Source: JBDSLU01 sp039916225 (GTDB lineage: Bacteria; Acidobacteriota; Vicinamibacteria; Vicinamibacterales; Vicinamibacteraceae). Taken from it: a stretch of DNA of 7,984 nt. Both the position numbers and the translations under genes were made by a program. The stretch spans positions 1 through 7,984 of the forward strand of contig JBDSLU010000457.1 in assembly GCA_039916225.1 (NCBI GenBank). Direction: 5' to 3'. Of the stretch, positions 1 through 6,341 are shown piece by piece (position 1 is the first letter of the stretch; each line of letters begins with the position of its first letter). The notes under the pieces were generated by a model that worked only from the letters and a program-made list of their open reading frames with translations, was not told where the DNA came from and searched no databases.

Positions 1-281
1 TGTCGAAGGCCCGCTTCGAGTTCCGCTGGCAGGATCAGTTCAACCTGGCCCTCGATCCGGTGACGGCGCGCGCCTACCACGACGAGACGCTGCCCGCCGA
101 CGGCGCCAAGGTCGCGCACTTCTGCTCGATGTGCGGGCCGAAGTTCTGCTCGATGGAGATCACCCAGCAGGTGCGGCAGTACGCGGCCGAGAAGGGCCTC
201 GAGACACGTGAGGCCGTCGAGGCCGGGATGCGCGAGAAGAGCGCGGAGTTCGGCGGCGAGATCTACGTCAAGGCGCCGTGA
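1..281 (+). CDS. thiC: Phosphomethylpyrimidine synthase ThiC (C-terminal part, 5' end outside window)
   Basis: ThiC is the radical-SAM enzyme that rearranges 5-aminoimidazole ribotide into HMP-phosphate, the pyrimidine half of thiamin, in the cytoplasm. Only the last 92 codons are present, and the reading frame is open from base 3 to a TGA at 279-281. The visible part opens with SKARFEFRWQDQFNLALDP and continues with RAYHDETLPADGAKVAHF, both characteristic of ThiC. The C-x2-C-x4-C motif (CSMCGPKFC, 123-149), which binds the [4Fe-4S] cluster that cleaves SAM in this family, is intact, as is the following CSMEITQQVR stretch. The C-terminus is of normal form, so the gene looks functional. It converges with the small secreted-protein gene 17 bases downstream. 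A TPP riboswitch, common upstream of thiC, would lie outside the window. Confidence 0.97.
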   Translation, partial: SKARFEFRWQDQFNLALDPVTARAYHDETLPADGAKVAHFCSMCGPKFCSMEITQQVRQYAAEKGLETREAVEAGMREKSAEFGGEIYVKAP

Positions 282-294
282 GGCGGTCGCCGCT
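282..294. terminator. Small hairpin in the thiC / secreted-protein convergent gap
   Basis: A five-pair stem (GGCGG at 282-286 against CCGCT at 290-294, one pair being G-U) with a three-base loop fills most of the 17-base gap between two convergent genes. No T-run follows on either strand, so it is not a classical intrinsic terminator. It could be a weak bidirectional stop or chance pairing in GC-rich DNA. Confidence 0.2.
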
Positions 295-298
295 CACC

Positions 299-796
299 CT
301 ACGGCGTGCCGGCGGTCGCTGGCACGATCTGCAGGATCGTCGGGTAACGGGCCGGCTGCGCGCCGCGGACCGGGTTCAGGTAGCCGCCCTTGCCGCCCCA
401 GGTGTAGTCCTTGACCGTGACGCTGGGCGGGAAGGCCATCGCTTCTTCGCGGAAGCGGCCGGTGTCGAACATGTGCACCGCCGGCGCGTCGAACACCAAC
501 TCGCCGCGATCCTTGAGCACGCCGCGGTAATACGTGACGAGATCGGCGAAGCTGGCCGTCGACCCGTAGAGGTAGTAGCGCTGGCCCTGGCCGGCGTTGA
601 ATGATCCGAGGAACACGGCCGTCGCAGGGACGCCGACGCCGAGCGCGACCTCGGTCGGCGGGGCCTCGGCCACGCCCGCCGGCGCGGCGGCCGCCAGGGC
701 CGGACGGGGTGCCGGCGCAACCGGCTGCTGCGCGCCCGGGTGGGCGACGGCGACGGTGGCTCCGAGGATCAGCGCGACGACGGCTTCCGCACGCAT
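299..796 (-). CDS. Small secreted protein of unknown function
   Basis: A 165-residue protein that I cannot assign to a named family. The N-terminus (MRAEAVVALILGATVAVA) looks like a Sec signal peptide with probable cleavage near residue 18. A Pro/Ala-rich linker covers about residues 19-50, and a compact domain covers about 60-160. That domain holds the recognisable blocks RYYLYGSTASFADLVTYYR, FDAPAVHMFDTGRF, FPPSVTVKDYTWGG, GGYLNP and YPTILQIVP. From memory, similar proteins are common as 'hypothetical protein' in Acidobacteriota, but I could not search. It is probably periplasmic or exported. The frame stays open upstream to 982, but that extension lacks a signal sequence and is Arg/Pro-rich. 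The ATG at 796 gives a clean signal peptide and sits just after a consensus -10 box. It is transcribed divergently from htpX. Confidence 0.8.
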   Translation of the reverse strand: MRAEAVVALILGATVAVAHPGAQQPVAPAPRPALAAAAPAGVAEAPPTEVALGVGVPATAVFLGSFNAGQGQRYYLYGSTASFADLVTYYRGVLKDRGELVFDAPAVHMFDTGRFREEAMAFPPSVTVKDYTWGGKGGYLNPVRGAQPARYPTILQIVPATAGTP

Positions 797-803
797 GGCC
801 CCG

Positions 804-809
804 ATTATA
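804..809 (-). promoter_or_regulatory. Candidate -10 box (TATAAT) for the secreted-protein gene
   Basis: Read on the minus strand, a perfect TATAAT is followed by seven bases (CGGGGCC) and then the ATG at 796. Such an AT-rich hexamer stands out in GC-rich DNA. No convincing -35 hexamer is visible 16-18 bases upstream. With the usual spacing from -10 to transcription start, the mRNA would begin at or within a base or two of the ATG, which would make the transcript leaderless. Confidence 0.5.
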
Positions 810-980
810 GCCGTGACCGATCCATCAGCGTGGCTGCCCGCCGGCTGGTGCCGGTCGATCCGCGGATCACACGGCGCGTCAGCGGCCGGGTGAACCGCCC
901 ACCGCTCGAACCATCGGCTGCTCGCGGCCCCCAGCGATCGGCTGAGTCGGAGGCTGCGCTGAGCCGGCCAGGCGCCGGCC

Positions 981-994
981 ATCCGATGACGGAT
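981..994. repeat. Short inverted repeat upstream of htpX
   Basis: ATCCG and CGGAT form a five-pair stem around the four-base loop ATGA, ending 15 bases before the htpX Shine-Dalgarno sequence. It could be a small operator or an mRNA hairpin in the leader. A five-pair stem also arises often by chance. No other clear promoter or operator for htpX is visible in 797-1018. Confidence 0.2.
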
Positions 995-1009
995 CGCTTG
1001 TTGCTACGA

Positions 1010-1016
1010 AAGGGAG
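1010..1016 (+). promoter_or_regulatory. Shine-Dalgarno sequence that fixes the htpX start
   Basis: AAGGGAG lies two bases before the ATG at 1019 and is the best ribosome-binding site in the window. It decides the htpX start, because the frame is open much further upstream (to about 740) but without comparable signals or family-like residues. The spacing is short. Confidence 0.6.
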
Positions 1017-1018
1017 AC

Positions 1019-1855
1019 ATGGGTAACACAGTCAAGACCACCGTGCTGCTGGCCGCGCTGAGCGGCCTGCTGCTGTGGATCGGCGACCGGCTCGGCGGCC
1101 AGAGTGGGCTCATCATGGCGCTCGGCATGGCCGTCGTCATGAACGTCGGCTCGTACTGGTTCTCCGACAAGATCGTGCTGACGATGTATCGGGCCCAGCC
1201 AGTCGGCCCGGAGCACCCGCTCCATCAGATCGTCCGGCGGCTGTCGCAGCGCGCCGGCCTGCCGATGCCGAAGGTCTACATCATCCCCGATGCGTCGCCG
1301 AACGCCTTCGCCACCGGACGCGACCCGGATCACGCGGCGGTCGCCGCTACCGAAGGCATCCTGCGGCTGCTGACCGAAGACGAACTGGCTGGCGTCGTCG
1401 CGCACGAGCTGGCGCACGTCAAGCATCGCGACATCCTGATCAGCTCGGTCGCCGCGACGATCGCCGCTGCCATCATGTTCATGGCCCGCTTCGCCGTGAT
1501 ATTCGGCGGCGGTCGATCCTCGGACGATCGCGATGGCGGCGGCTCCAACCCGATCGCCCTGCTGGCGACAATCATCCTCGCGCCCGTCGCGGCGATGCTG
1601 ATCCAGACGGCCATCTCGCGGTCGCGCGAGTTCGCGGCCGATGCCGGCGGGTCGGAGATCGCCGGCGGGCCAACCGGCCTGGTCAACGCGCTGCGCAAGC
1701 TGGAGGTGGGCTCGAAGCGCCTGCCGCTCGACGCCAATCCGGCGACGGCGCACATGTTCATCATCAAGCCGTTCACGATCGGCGGCCTGCTGTCGCTGTT
1801 CAGCACGCACCCGCCCACCGAGCAGCGGATCGCCGCCCTGATGGGCCGCGCCTGA
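1019..1855 (+). CDS. htpX: HtpX-type membrane zinc metalloprotease (M48 family)
   Basis: A 278-residue protein, close to the usual HtpX length. HtpX is an inner-membrane protease with its active site on the cytoplasmic face, and it degrades misfolded membrane proteins together with FtsH. Two hydrophobic segments (about residues 7-24 and 30-48) come first. The block LPMPKVYIIPDASPNAFATG (81-100) is a signature of the family. The zinc motif HELAH is at 129-133 (H129, catalytic E130, H133), and the third ligand is probably E204 in SREFAAD. Two further hydrophobic segments lie at about 140-162 and 177-197. The C-terminal STHPPTEQRIAAL is typical of M48. All catalytic residues are present. The start is set by the Shine-Dalgarno sequence just upstream. 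lptD1 follows 96 bases downstream on the same strand, so the two may be co-expressed, although lptD1 seems to have its own promoter. Functional coupling to LptD is inference. Confidence 0.95.
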   Translation: MGNTVKTTVLLAALSGLLLWIGDRLGGQSGLIMALGMAVVMNVGSYWFSDKIVLTMYRAQPVGPEHPLHQIVRRLSQRAGLPMPKVYIIPDASPNAFATGRDPDHAAVAATEGILRLLTEDELAGVVAHELAHVKHRDILISSVAATIAAAIMFMARFAVIFGGGRSSDDRDGGGSNPIALLATIILAPVAAMLIQTAISRSREFAADAGGSEIAGGPTGLVNALRKLEVGSKRLPLDANPATAHMFIIKPFTIGGLLSLFSTHPPTEQRIAALMGRA

Positions 1856-1858
1856 CGA

Positions 1859-1873
1859 TCGGCGGAGCGCCGA
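1859..1873 (+). terminator. Hairpin just after htpX, possible weak terminator
   Basis: A perfect six-pair stem (TCGGCG / CGCCGA) with a three-base loop starts three bases after the htpX stop codon. It is not followed by a T-run, so termination, if any, would be weak or Rho-assisted. A candidate lptD1 promoter follows about 30 bases later, which fits separate transcription units but does not prove them. Confidence 0.3.
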
Positions 1874-1904
1874 GTCCCGCTCGCTCGTTCGGCGACCCTC
1901 GCAG

Positions 1905-1913
1905 TGCTATTCT
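1905..1913 (+). promoter_or_regulatory. Candidate extended -10 promoter for lptD1
   Basis: TGCTATTCT matches the extended -10 form TGn-TATnnT (TATTCT differs from TATAAT at two positions). It is the only AT-rich hexamer of this kind in the 96-base gap between htpX and lptD1. No good -35 element is seen 16-18 bases upstream, and extended -10 promoters do not need one. Transcription would start near 1920, upstream of the preferred lptD1 start at 1952. Confidence 0.35.
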
Positions 1914-1951
1914 GCGGACATGCCTGCCCGCCGCGCGCCGTCGTCCGCGCC

Positions 1952-4321
1952 GTGTCCGCCCTGAGGGCCATCGGGCGCGCCGTGACCGGCGCCTGCCTCG
2001 GATGCGTGGCCTTCGCGGCCGACGCTGCTGCCCAGACACCGGCGTCGTCGGCACCGTCAGCCTTGTCCGCTGCCTCCGACGTGCGCCTTGGTGCTGCCGT
2101 GCGGCAGGAGCGCCTCGGGCCCACCCACATCCGCTATTCGGCCGCCGTCGAGCTCGAGCTCGTCTCGCAGGGCGTCCGGCTGTCCGCCGACGTCATCGAC
2201 TACTACCTCGATCGCCATCACCTCACCGCGACGAACAACGTCGTGTTCGTGACGCCGTCGGCGCGCATCGCCGCCGACCGCGCCGAGATCGACACGCACG
2301 CCCGCACCGGCACGTTCTTCAACGCCTTCGGCTCGGCGTCGGTGACGGACCGGGTCGACCGCAGCTTCTTCGGCGGGCAGGAGCCGGATGCGTTCTTCTA
2401 CGGCGCGACGATCGAGAAGCTCGGCCCCGATCGCTATCGCGTCAGCCAGGGCGGCTTCACCACCTGCGTCCAGCCGACCCCGCGCTGGGAGATGACGGCC
2501 GGATCGGTCACGCTGACGGTCGGCAAGCGGGCCGTGCTGACCAACGCCGTGCTGAAGGTCAAGGACGTGCCGCTCTTCTACCTGCCGGCGCTCTACTACC
2601 CGATCAACAAGGACGATCGCTCGACCGGCTTCCTGCTGCCGATCTACGGCACGTCGCTCGTGCGCGGGAAGACCCTCAGCAACGCGTTCTTCTGGGCCAT
2701 CGACCGCAGTCAGGACGTGACCCTGATGCACGACTGGTTCAGCAAGACCGGGCAGGGCTATGGCGGAGAGTACCGCTACGTCGCATCGAACAGCTCGAAC
2801 GGACAACTGCGCGTCTATCGGCTCGATGAGCGCGCCGCCACCTACGTCCAGAAGGGCGTCGAGGTCGAGCAGGCGGCCACGGACAGCCTCGACCTGCGCG
2901 GCTCGATCGTGCAGGCGCTGCCGGGTGGCTTCCGGGCCCGCGGCAGCGTCGACTTCACCACCGACCTCGCCGCGCGCCAGCGCTATCAGCAGGATCTCGC
3001 CAGTGCCACGTCGCCGGTGCGCAGCTATCAGGGCAACGTCTCGGGGGCGCTCGGCCGCGGCAACACGATCAGCGCGACCTACGGCGTCAGCGAAACCTTT
3101 TATGGCCTCGACGACTCGTGGACGATCGGCAGCCGGCCGCGCGTCCAGTTCACGCGGGCGCTGACCCGGCTGGGCCGCCTGCCGGTCTACTTCGCCGCGA
3201 CCAGCGAATACGCCGGCCTGACGCGCTTCAACACCGTCGACGGTGTCCGCGACACCGATCAGAGCCTGACCCGCGTCGACGCCACGCCGTCGCTCCAGGC
3301 GCCGTTCGTCAAGGGCCCGTTCCTGTCGGTGCGCTCATCGCTCACCTGGCACTACACCTACTGGAGCGAGAGCCTGGTCGACGGCGTCCAGGCCACCGAG
3401 CCGTTCTACCGCCAGTATGCGGACCTGCGCACGACCATCACCGGTCCGGTCCTGGCGCGGGTCTGGGACACGCCCGGCCTCGGCTTCGCCGAGCGGCTCA
3501 AACACGTCATCGAGCCGGAGATCGTGGTCCAGCGGACGACCGGCTTCGACGATCGCGATCGGATCGTGCTGCTCGAGAGCGGCGACTACGTCTACGGCGG
3601 GACGACCAGCCTCACCTACGGCCTGACCAACCGGATCCTCGCGCGACGCCGCGGCGCCGTAGCGACGTCCGGCGCGAAGGCTGCGGGCACGCGTGAGCTC
3701 CTGACCGTGCAGCTGCAGCAGACGCGCTACTCGGACTCGCGGGCCAGCACCATCGATCCGCGCTACGGCAGCGCGTTCACCGGCGGCGACGGCAGCCTGT
3801 TCTCGCCGATCGCGCTGTCGGTCCGCGCCAACCCCACCGACACCGCTGGCGTGACGCTGCGGACGGAGTACGACGTCGAGGAAGGGGTGATGAAGAGCCT
3901 GCAACTCGCCGGCAACTACGCCGTAGGTTCCTGGCTGTCGACCTCCGGCGGCTGGAGCCGCAGCCTCTACGCCGCCAGCGTCCTCGATCCCACCGTCACC
4001 CTGCAGCCGCGCAACTACCTGCGTTCGCAGACATCAGCGACGCTGGGCCAGCGCCACGTCGGCGGCAGCTACCAGTTCTACCTGAACCTGTCGGACCGCA
4101 CCCTGGTGGAGCAGCGTCTCGGCCTCTTCTACAACGCCCAGTGCTGCGGCGTCGCGTTCGAGTACCAGACGTTCAACTTCGGCGACGCCGCGCTCGTCCC
4201 GGTGAAGCGGGATCGCCGGTTCAACATCTCCTTCACGCTGGCCGGTCTCGGCTCGTTCTCGAACGTGCTGGGCGCGTTCGGGATCGGCCAAGGCGCGAAC
4301 GCGACCAGCGTTTTCCGTTGA
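1952..4321 (+). CDS. lptD: LPS-assembly outer-membrane protein LptD (copy 1, complete)
   Basis: LptD, with LptE, forms the outer-membrane translocon that inserts LPS into the outer leaflet. From the GTG at 1952 the protein has 789 residues, close to E. coli LptD. It has a signal peptide (about 1-27, ending ADAAAQ), a periplasmic OstA-like jellyroll domain (about 60-165) and a long C-terminal beta-barrel. Strong LptD blocks include FTTC, DVPLFYLPALYYPI, DRSTGFLLPIYG, GYGGEYRY and the terminal FNISFTLAGLGSF. Predicted mature cysteines are C172 (after FTT), matching E. coli C173, and the adjacent pair C731-C732 (AQCCG), matching C724-C725. No mature N-terminal cysteine like E. coli C31 is seen. 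The start is uncertain: GTG codons at 1904, 1952 and 1982 are in frame and none has a clear Shine-Dalgarno. 1952 gives an arginine-bearing n-region and a good signal peptide. Most alike in this window is the inverted copy at 6342-7984. Confidence 0.93.
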   Translation: MSALRAIGRAVTGACLGCVAFAADAAAQTPASSAPSALSAASDVRLGAAVRQERLGPTHIRYSAAVELELVSQGVRLSADVIDYYLDRHHLTATNNVVFVTPSARIAADRAEIDTHARTGTFFNAFGSASVTDRVDRSFFGGQEPDAFFYGATIEKLGPDRYRVSQGGFTTCVQPTPRWEMTAGSVTLTVGKRAVLTNAVLKVKDVPLFYLPALYYPINKDDRSTGFLLPIYGTSLVRGKTLSNAFFWAIDRSQDVTLMHDWFSKTGQGYGGEYRYVASNSSNGQLRVYRLDERAATYVQKGVEVEQAATDSLDLRGSIVQALPGGFRARGSVDFTTDLAARQRYQQDLASATSPVRSYQGNVSGALGRGNTISATYGVSETFYGLDDSWTIGSRPRVQFTRALTRLGRLPVYFAATSEYAGLTRFNTVDGVRDTDQSLTRVDATPSLQAPFVKGPFLSVRSSLTWHYTYWSESLVDGVQATEPFYRQYADLRTTITGPVLARVWDTPGLGFAERLKHVIEPEIVVQRTTGFDDRDRIVLLESGDYVYGGTTSLTYGLTNRILARRRGAVATSGAKAAGTRELLTVQLQQTRYSDSRASTIDPRYGSAFTGGDGSLFSPIALSVRANPTDTAGVTLRTEYDVEEGVMKSLQLAGNYAVGSWLSTSGGWSRSLYAASVLDPTVTLQPRNYLRSQTSATLGQRHVGGSYQFYLNLSDRTLVEQRLGLFYNAQCCGVAFEYQTFNFGDAALVPVKRDRRFNISFTLAGLGSFSNVLGAFGIGQGANATSVFR

Positions 4322-4339
4322 GCGCGGCTAGGCCCGCGC
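4322..4339. terminator. GC hairpin at the convergent lptD1 / reductase ends
   Basis: GCGCGG (4322-4327) and CCGCGC (4334-4339) form a six-pair all-GC stem around a six-base loop. It begins right after the lptD1 stop, and its loop contains the stop codon of the opposing gene. No T-run follows on either strand. Its placement between genes only six bases apart suits a bidirectional stop, but GC-rich chance pairing is possible. Confidence 0.3.
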
Positions 4340-5293
4340 GGCCCACTCCGCCAGCAGATCCCGCAGCGTGTCGCTGAGCGGGATCGCGGGCGCCCAGCCG
4401 ATCGCTGCGGCGATCTTGTCGCGCGTCCCGAGCAGCAGCGGCTGATCGACCGGCCGGAGCAACTCCGGCGCCACCTGCACGTCGACGCGGACGCCGGACA
4501 GCCCGATCAGGCCGTCGAGGACGTCGCGTACGGCGACGGCCTGACCCGAGCAGACGTTGTAGATCTCGCCGGGTGTCCCGTGCGCCATGAGGCCGACGTA
4601 GGCGCGCACCACGTCGCGGACGTCCGAGAGATCGCGCCGCGCGGTCAGGTTGCCGACCTTCAGCACCGGCTCCGCCTGGCCGCGGGCGATGGCCGCGATC
4701 TGCCGGGCGAAGTTCGGCGCGAAGTAGTCGGCGCTCTGACGCGGCCCGAGGTGGTTGAACGGCCGGCAGACGATGACCTCGACCGGTGTCGTGGCCCCGG
4801 CGTGCCGGGCCACCATCTCCTGCGCCAGCTTGCTCAACGCGTAGGGGCTGGCCGGCCGCAGGGGGGCGTCCTCGCTGGTCGCGGCGTCGCCGGGGTGGTA
4901 GACGAAACCGGTGCTCGTGACCAGCGCCCGCGAGCGTGGGGCGTGGCGGGCCAGCGCGCGCAGCAGGTGATCGGTGCCCATCGCGTTGACGCGCAGGACG
5001 TCGGTCGGCTGCGCGAACGACTTGCCCTGATGGGTCGCGCCGGCGAGGTGGTAAATCTGATCGGGCGGGTCGGCCGCGATGGCCGCATCGACGGCCTCGG
5101 CGTCGAGCAGATCGACGCCCCGCCAGGCGATGTGTGGGGCGGCGGCCGGCGGGGCGTGGCCGCCCGGCCGGTGCCAGGCGACGACGTGCGGCGATCCGGC
5201 GGCCGCGTCCGGCATCAGCAGCCGATCGAACAGGTGGCCGGCGGCGAAGCCGGCACCGCCGGTGACGAGAACGCGGGAGCGGGAGCTGGCCAC
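4328..5293 (-). CDS. NAD(P)-dependent nucleotide-sugar 4-reductase, GDP-6-deoxy-D-mannose reductase (Rmd)-like
   Basis: A 321-residue extended short-chain dehydrogenase/reductase. The nucleotide-binding motif TGGAGFAAGHL is at 11-21, HLAGATHQGKSF is at 82-93, and the catalytic YxxxK is Y151/K155 in SPYALSK. The C-terminal half follows the pattern I recognise from Rmd: CRPFNHLGPRQSADYFAPNF, VGNLTARRDLSDVRDVVRAY and GEIYNVCSG. At the site where RmlB has Thr-Asp-Glu this protein has Thr-Gly-Phe (128-130). It therefore keeps the catalytic Thr but lacks the acid pair needed for dehydration, which points to a reductase or epimerase. True Rmd reduces GDP-4-keto-6-deoxymannose to GDP-rhamnose. Next to RmlB the substrate may instead be dTDP-4-keto-6-deoxyglucose, which is inference. 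The GTG start at 5293 lies eight bases after the rmlB stop and directly precedes the Rossmann motif. Shine-Dalgarno pairing is weak. Confidence 0.85.
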   Translation of the reverse strand: MASSRSRVLVTGGAGFAAGHLFDRLLMPDAAAGSPHVVAWHRPGGHAPPAAAPHIAWRGVDLLDAEAVDAAIAADPPDQIYHLAGATHQGKSFAQPTDVLRVNAMGTDHLLRALARHAPRSRALVTSTGFVYHPGDAATSEDAPLRPASPYALSKLAQEMVARHAGATTPVEVIVCRPFNHLGPRQSADYFAPNFARQIAAIARGQAEPVLKVGNLTARRDLSDVRDVVRAYVGLMAHGTPGEIYNVCSGQAVAVRDVLDGLIGLSGVRVDVQVAPELLRPVDQPLLLGTRDKIAAAIGWAPAIPLSDTLRDLLAEWAARA

Positions 5294-5301
5294 GCCGGCG
5301 C

Positions 5302-6321
5302 TCAGAGCGTCGGGCGCTCGGTGTATTGCTTCTGGTAGTAGGCCTTGAACGCCGGATCCTGTTCCTTGATCGGCCGCCACCACCACTCGTTGGCCTTGTA
5401 CCAGTCCACGGTCTGCGCCAGGCCCTCGGTGAAGTCGTGCACCGGCGCCCATCCGAGCGCCTGCAGCTTCGAGGTGCTGAGCGAATAGCGCCGGTCGTGG
5501 CCCGGGCGATCGGCGACGCGCGTGATCAGCGAGGTCGGCCGGCCGACGAGTTCGAGCAGGCGGTGGGTGAGGTCGACGTTCTTGACCTCGTTGCCGCCGC
5601 CGATGTTGTAGACCTGACCCGGCTCGCTCTTGGTCAGGAGCAGATCGACGCCGCGGCAGTGGTCCTCGACGTGCAGCCAGTCGCGGATGTTCTGGCCGTC
5701 GCCGTAGAGCGGCACGCTGATTCCGTCGATCAGGTTGGTGATGAAGAGCGGGATGACCTTCTCGGGGAACTGGTTGGGGCCGTAGTTGTTCGACGCCCGG
5801 GTGATGATGACCGGCACGTCGTAGGTGGCCCAGTAGCTATAGGCCAGGCGGTCGGCGCCGGCCTTGCTCGCCGAGTAGGGGTTGCGCGGCCGCAGCTCGT
5901 CGGTCTCGGTGCTCGAGCCCTCCGGCACCGAGCCATAGACTTCGTCGGTCGAAATCTGCACGAACCGCTTCAGGTTCGGCGCCTGGCGGGCGGCCTCGAG
6001 CAGCACGAACGTGCCGATGACGTCGGTCTTGATGAACTCGCCGGCCTCGCGGATCGAGCGGTCGACGTGCGTCTCGGCGGCGAAGTGGATGACGTAGTCG
6101 GCGGCCTGCACCAGCGGCGCGGCGATGGCCGCGTCAGCGATGTCGCCGTGGACGAAGGTGTGGCGCGGGTTGCCCTCGAGGCTCTTCAGGTTCTCGAGCC
6201 GGCCGGCATAGGTCAGCTTGTCGAGCGTGGTGACGTGCCAGTCGGGATGTGCGTCGATGGCATAGCGCACGAAGTTGCTGCCGATGAACCCGGCGCCGCC
6301 GGTGACGAGGACGTTGACCAT
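5302..6321 (-). CDS. rmlB: dTDP-glucose 4,6-dehydratase RmlB
   Basis: RmlB converts dTDP-glucose to dTDP-4-keto-6-deoxyglucose in the cytoplasm. This is the branch point to rhamnose, fucose, quinovosamine-type and other 6-deoxysugars for LPS and surface glycans. The 339-residue protein has normal family length. Visible motifs are the NAD-binding TGGAGFIGS (7-15), LDKLTYAGRLENL (33-45), AAETHVDRSI (81-90), the catalytic STDEVYG with T125-D126-E127, YSASK with Y149 and K153, NNYGPNQFPEKVIP (178-191) and RDWLHVEDH (213-221). All catalytic residues are intact. The ATG at 6321 is chosen because it immediately precedes the Rossmann motif; the longer open frame upstream to 6732 merely overlaps lptD2. 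The gene starts 20 bases after the lptD2 stop and ends eight bases before the reductase, which indicates an operon. No rmlA, rmlC or rmlD is in the window. Confidence 0.96.
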   Translation of the reverse strand: MVNVLVTGGAGFIGSNFVRYAIDAHPDWHVTTLDKLTYAGRLENLKSLEGNPRHTFVHGDIADAAIAAPLVQAADYVIHFAAETHVDRSIREAGEFIKTDVIGTFVLLEAARQAPNLKRFVQISTDEVYGSVPEGSSTETDELRPRNPYSASKAGADRLAYSYWATYDVPVIITRASNNYGPNQFPEKVIPLFITNLIDGISVPLYGDGQNIRDWLHVEDHCRGVDLLLTKSEPGQVYNIGGGNEVKNVDLTHRLLELVGRPTSLITRVADRPGHDRRYSLSTSKLQALGWAPVHDFTEGLAQTVDWYKANEWWWRPIKEQDPAFKAYYQKQYTERPTL

Positions 6322-6341
6322 TCCGAAGACTGCACTTTCTG

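Noticed and set aside
740..1018. N-terminal extension of htpX to an upstream start near 740
   Set aside because: The frame is open but overlaps the divergent secreted-protein gene and encodes Arg/Pro-rich sequence unlike HtpX. The ATG at 1019 has a good Shine-Dalgarno sequence and gives normal family length.
2057..2806. Minus-strand open frame of about 249 codons antisense to the lptD1 N-terminal half
   Set aside because: The composition is skewed to Arg, Val, Asp and Gly without motifs, and it lies opposite a strongly conserved LptD reading frame.
1075..2829. Open frame of 584 codons on the plus strand overlapping htpX and lptD1
   Set aside because: It runs in another frame through two well-supported genes, and its product is dominated by Arg, Ala, Pro and His with no domain. 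It is a high-GC shadow frame.
5294..5452. N-terminal extension of the reductase into the end of rmlB
   Set aside because: This would overlap rmlB by about 150 bases and add residues unrelated to the family. The GTG at 5293 sits directly before the Rossmann motif with operon-like spacing.
4328..6321. Idea that the rmlB-reductase pair is a mobile cassette inserted between lptD copies
   Set aside because: I saw no transposase, terminal inverted repeats beyond the lptD genes themselves, or target-site duplications, and base composition looks similar to the neighbours.
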